This document shows positions 6,119-7,947 of a stretch of DNA of 7,947 nucleotides, piece after piece. Below the pieces are notes generated by a model, which made no database searches, was not told where the DNA came from, and worked only from the letters and a program-made list of their open reading frames with translations. A program made the translations under genes and the position numbers. This stretch comes from Streptomyces violaceus (lineage in GTDB: Bacteria; Actinomycetota; Actinomycetes; Streptomycetales; Streptomycetaceae): assembly GCA_000715635.1 (NCBI GenBank), contig KL569146.1, positions 13,478-21,424 of the forward strand, given 5' to 3'. Each line of letters opens with the position of its first letter. Position 1 is the stretch's first letter.

Positions 6119-6175
6119 GCCCAGATCTTGTCACGCAGGCAAAGTGATCACGGCTTGAGCCAAGGCGGATCGAAG

Positions 6176-6195
6176 CCACGGTGACGGTGCCGTGG
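6176..6195. other. Short inverted repeat upstream of the kinase gene
   Basis: CCACGG (6176-6181) and CCGTGG (6190-6195) are perfect 6-bp arms around an 8-base loop, about 58 bp upstream of the kinase start. It could be an operator or the end of a transcript. Nothing decides between these. Confidence 0.25.
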
Positions 6196-6263
6196 AAGAC
6201 ATAGCACTGAAGGTACGTGCTGTGTGCCCCTCGCCTTTTCGAGAAATTCGTCCGGCTGAAGCC

Positions 6264-6288
6264 GCGTCGATGTCCTCTACGGTGTCGG
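6264..6288 (-). repeat. 25-bp relic copy of part of the immunity gene
   Basis: Bases 6264-6288 match 6654-6678 at 24 of 25 positions; the single difference is T versus G in the middle. In the intact immunity gene this segment encodes DTVEDIDA. Here the same minus-strand frame also reads DTVEDIDA, but the flanks do not match and no gene surrounds it. It looks like the leftover of a second, deleted immunity-gene copy. The rest of 6119-6350 shows no gene. Confidence 0.5.
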
Positions 6289-6350
6289 GCTGACCGGCGC
6301 CAAGGCCCGTCGGGGCTCGGGACCCTGTACGTGGCCAGATGTGCCGGGGT

Positions 6351-6380
6351 CCCGGCGGGAGGGGAGTGCCTTCCGCCGGG
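6351..6380 (-). terminator. Hairpin terminator after the immunity gene
   Basis: CCCGGCGGGAGG (6351-6362) pairs with CCTTCCGCCGGG (6369-6380) around a 6-base loop (GGAGTG), a 12-bp stem with one wobble pair. It begins about 23 bp beyond the immunity-gene stop, in the direction of minus-strand transcription. There is no T-run. Confidence 0.8.
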
Positions 6381-6403
6381 GCCCGGTGGGCGGGTACCCG
6401 AGG

Positions 6404-6754
6404 TCAGTCGTCCTCCTCCTCGTCGAAGCTCGGTAGCACGTCGGTGTCCATGCCGAACTTGGCGAAGAGGTCGACCAAGGCCCTGGTCATGGCATCCAGG
6501 CCGCCCTCACGGACGATCATGAGGTCGGGGATGTGGACGTACAGACCGCCGGCGTACTCGCCGGTGGTGGAGCAGCGGTCCATCACCTCGACGATCTTCC
6601 GGGGAGTCATGAGGGTGACGGTCCAACCCTTGCCCCCGGGGGCGCGGATGATCGCGTCGATGTCCTCGACGGTGTCGGCGTCATCCTCCAGAGCGAGTAT
6701 GTATGTGACGGAGAAGTCGGCCGTCTCCACGACAACCAGAGGATTATGAGCCAT
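6404..6754 (-). CDS. Probable immunity protein for the adjacent polymorphic toxin
   Basis: The gene runs on the minus strand from ATG at 6754 to TGA at 6404-6406 (116 residues). The protein is small, soluble and clearly acidic, ending in FDEEEDD, with no signal or membrane segment. The predicted order is an N-terminal beta strand (PLVVVETADFSVTYILAL), an acidic helix (DADTVEDIDAIIRA), strands (GWTVTLMT, GGLYVHIPDLMIV) and a C-terminal helix (LDAMTRALVDLFAKFGM). I do not recognise a named immunity family. The call rests on position. It directly follows a toxin C-terminal domain, and once a one-base frameshift in the toxin gene is corrected, the toxin's TAA (6744-6746) overlaps this gene's ATG by 11 bp, so the two would be translationally coupled. 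Size and acidity suit an inhibitor of a basic toxin domain. A strong terminator follows. It looks intact even though the toxin frame is broken. Confidence 0.65.
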   Translation of the reverse strand: MAHNPLVVVETADFSVTYILALEDDADTVEDIDAIIRAPGGKGWTVTLMTPRKIVEVMDRCSTTGEYAGGLYVHIPDLMIVREGGLDAMTRALVDLFAKFGMDTDVLPSFDEEEDD

Positions 6755-7825
6755 AAATCTTCATCAACTCCGCGATGACCTTCGACTCGTATTTCTTGTC
6801 GGACTTTCCGACGATCTCCCAGCCGTCGTCGACCTGACGGAAGAACAGCCGTGCGCCTCGTGGCCCCGAAGGTACCGGATGCCGCCCGACAGCCCGGAGG
6901 AGCCTTTCCCCGGCTGGTCGTTGCCGTCCATCAGCTTGTTGATCAGAGCGTTCATCTCACGCTGGACGGCCTGGTTCTTGGTGGACTCCTCGGCGAGCTT
7001 GGCCAGCCTGCTGTTCTTGCCGAGCGCCGAGGTCACGCAGACCTTCGGCTTGTTGCCGGAGGCGGCAGCGGTGGCCTTGCCGACCGCGGCCCGCTGGGCG
7101 GCGGCGCCTTCGGCGATCGGAACGAGGCACGCTACGGCGCTCTGGCCCTTCTTGACCCGGTCCAGGACCGTACGGAGCCGGTCCATGGTGTCCTTGGCCT
7201 TGTCCAGGCCTTCCCAGAAGGAGTGGATGCCGCTGCTGACCCGGTAGATCGCCTTGGCCACCGCCGGAACCTTGGTGACGGCCGCGCCGACGAGGATGAC
7301 GTTGACCAGCGTCCACAGGCAGCCCTCGACGTCGCGCTTGGTGAAGCACTTCTTGGCGTCGTCGTAGCCCAGCTCGTCGAGGAGGATCTGGCCGCCGTTG
7401 GCGACCACCCAGTCGATGACGTCCATGGCCAGGAGCTGCTTGGCCTTGCGGAACTCGTCCACGCAGGACTGGCCGCACTGGGCGAGGAGCAGGGCCTCCT
7501 CGTCCTGGGAGAGGTCCGGCCCCGTGTCGGGCTTGGGGCCCTCCATCGCCGCCTCGCGGGCTTCCTCCTGCTCCTTGAGGAACTCCGCCTCAGCGCGGTC
7601 GGCCGCCGCGTCGGCCGCCTTCGCGTTCTCGTTGGCGTTGGCCGCGGACTTCTCCGCGGTGTCGGCGTCCTTCTCGGCCTGGGTGGCCGCCGAGTCCGCG
7701 GCGCCGGCGTCGCGGGTGGCGGCGTCGGCGGAGGCGCGGGCGTTCCCGGCGCTCTTCTCGGTCTCGGTGGCCTCGTTGTTCGCCGCGGCGGCCTCGGGAC
7801 TCGCGGGTGGCAGCACTACCCGCAC
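6744..7825 (-). pseudogene. Polymorphic toxin C-terminal region (ALF-repeat-type protein), one-base frameshift near its end
   Basis: This is a minus-strand frame. Residues 10-90 are an Ala-rich coiled coil of the heptad type found before the C-termini of Streptomyces ALF-repeat proteins (AATRDAGAADSAATQAEKDA, then ANENAKAADAAADRAEAE). Next comes the conserved pre-toxin block QCGQSCVDEFRKAKQL, VIDWVVANGGQILLDELG and GCLWTLVNVI, with cysteines and one hydrophobic helix. The last domain begins near MNALINKLMDGNDQPGKGSS and reads LSGGIRYLRGHE. At about 6856/6857 the frame then breaks. Uncorrected it runs as random S/R-rich sequence to a TGA at 6764-6766. Adding one base gives ARLFFRQVDDGWEIVGKSDK and ESKVIAELMKIYGS, ending TAA 6744-6746. 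The corrected tail resembles small RelE/BECR-like ribonuclease toxins; that is an inference. The 5' end is uncertain because sequence before about 7800 does not resemble the coiled coil, so the long secretion and repeat part of the parent protein is missing. Confidence 0.7.
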
Positions 7826-7947
7826 TTCCCACGGCTGCTGTTCGTCGGATTCGGGCGAGCACGTCCTCGGCTGGCCGCGTGACCGCGACGACGCCGGTCG
7901 CCCGCAGTACCCGCACGTTCGCGGAAGACGGGAGCTGCCGGCTTCCG
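7826..7947 (-). other. Open frame upstream of the toxin remnant with zinc-ribbon-like cysteines, possible fused gene fragment
   Basis: The toxin reading frame has no stop from GTG 7825 back to the window edge. The extra 40 codons read RTCGYCGRPASSRSRGQPRT, then CSPESDEQQPWEV. The C-x-x-C, R-G-x-P-R and C-S-P features recall the CxYCGR...RGRPRxYCSxxCR ribbon of small actinobacterial proteins, but the fourth cysteine is absent. If this is real, it is a fragment of another gene now fused in frame to the toxin's coiled coil. It could also be chance in GC-rich DNA. Confidence 0.25.

Noticed and set aside
5509..6147. Plus-strand open frame of 212 codons opposite the kinase gene
   Set aside because: S/R/P-rich shadow. 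The minus strand contains a clear Walker A motif and full kinase layout.
6851..7882. Long plus-strand open frame (343 codons, Leu/Val/Gly/Arg-rich) opposite the toxin gene
   Set aside because: It is the antisense shadow of the high-GC toxin coding sequence, with low-complexity composition. The minus strand carries the recognisable coiled coil and pre-toxin motifs.

Overview
The window looks like accessory chromosome or plasmid DNA from Streptomyces or a close actinomycete. Base composition is GC-rich with strong G/C bias in third codon positions. Initiation at GTG is common. Several proteins match families I know mainly from Streptomyces: a DUF6087-like protein, an HTH/TPR regulator tail, and an ALF-repeat-type polymorphic toxin. 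No rRNA, tRNA, CRISPR array or intact transposase was found.

Layout. Bases 1-598 (+) are the 3' end of a HEAT-repeat protein that begins outside the window. Bases 599-1530 hold no intact gene; the minus strand from about 1228 downward resembles the 5' part (domain I) of a group II intron that has lost its reverse transcriptase, and 1351-1524 (+) is the tail of a LysE-type exporter. Bases 1758-2098 (+) are a frameshifted tail of an HTH/TPR regulator. An apparently intact DUF6087-like gene (2113-2406) and a small hypothetical gene with a doubtful 5' end (2435-2803) follow, closed by a strong hairpin terminator (2820-2858). Bases 2901-3087 are a frameshifted cytochrome P450 C-terminus that still carries the haem-cysteine motif. 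Bases 3088-3339 are a less GC-rich leader.

The best-preserved unit is the two-gene cluster 3340-5387 (+). Its first gene encodes a small integral membrane protein with a long Pro/Ala-rich tail. Its second encodes a membrane-anchored protein with seven WD40 blades. The genes nearly overlap and should be co-translated. I know no function for the pair, and it is my main candidate for an undescribed system.

The right half lies on the minus strand: a small P-loop kinase/ATPase (5594-6118), and a polymorphic-toxin C-terminal cassette made of a toxin remnant (6744-7825) overlapping its likely immunity gene (6404-6754), ended by a strong hairpin (6351-6380). The toxin reading frame is broken about 37 codons before its end. 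Correcting one base restores a coherent toxin tail whose stop overlaps the immunity start. A 25-bp near-copy of part of the immunity gene lies beyond the terminator, as expected where toxin/immunity cassettes recombine.

Overall the window is a gene graveyard, with at least four truncated or frameshifted remnants, in which a few intact small operons (the WD40 membrane pair, the kinase, the immunity gene) are embedded.
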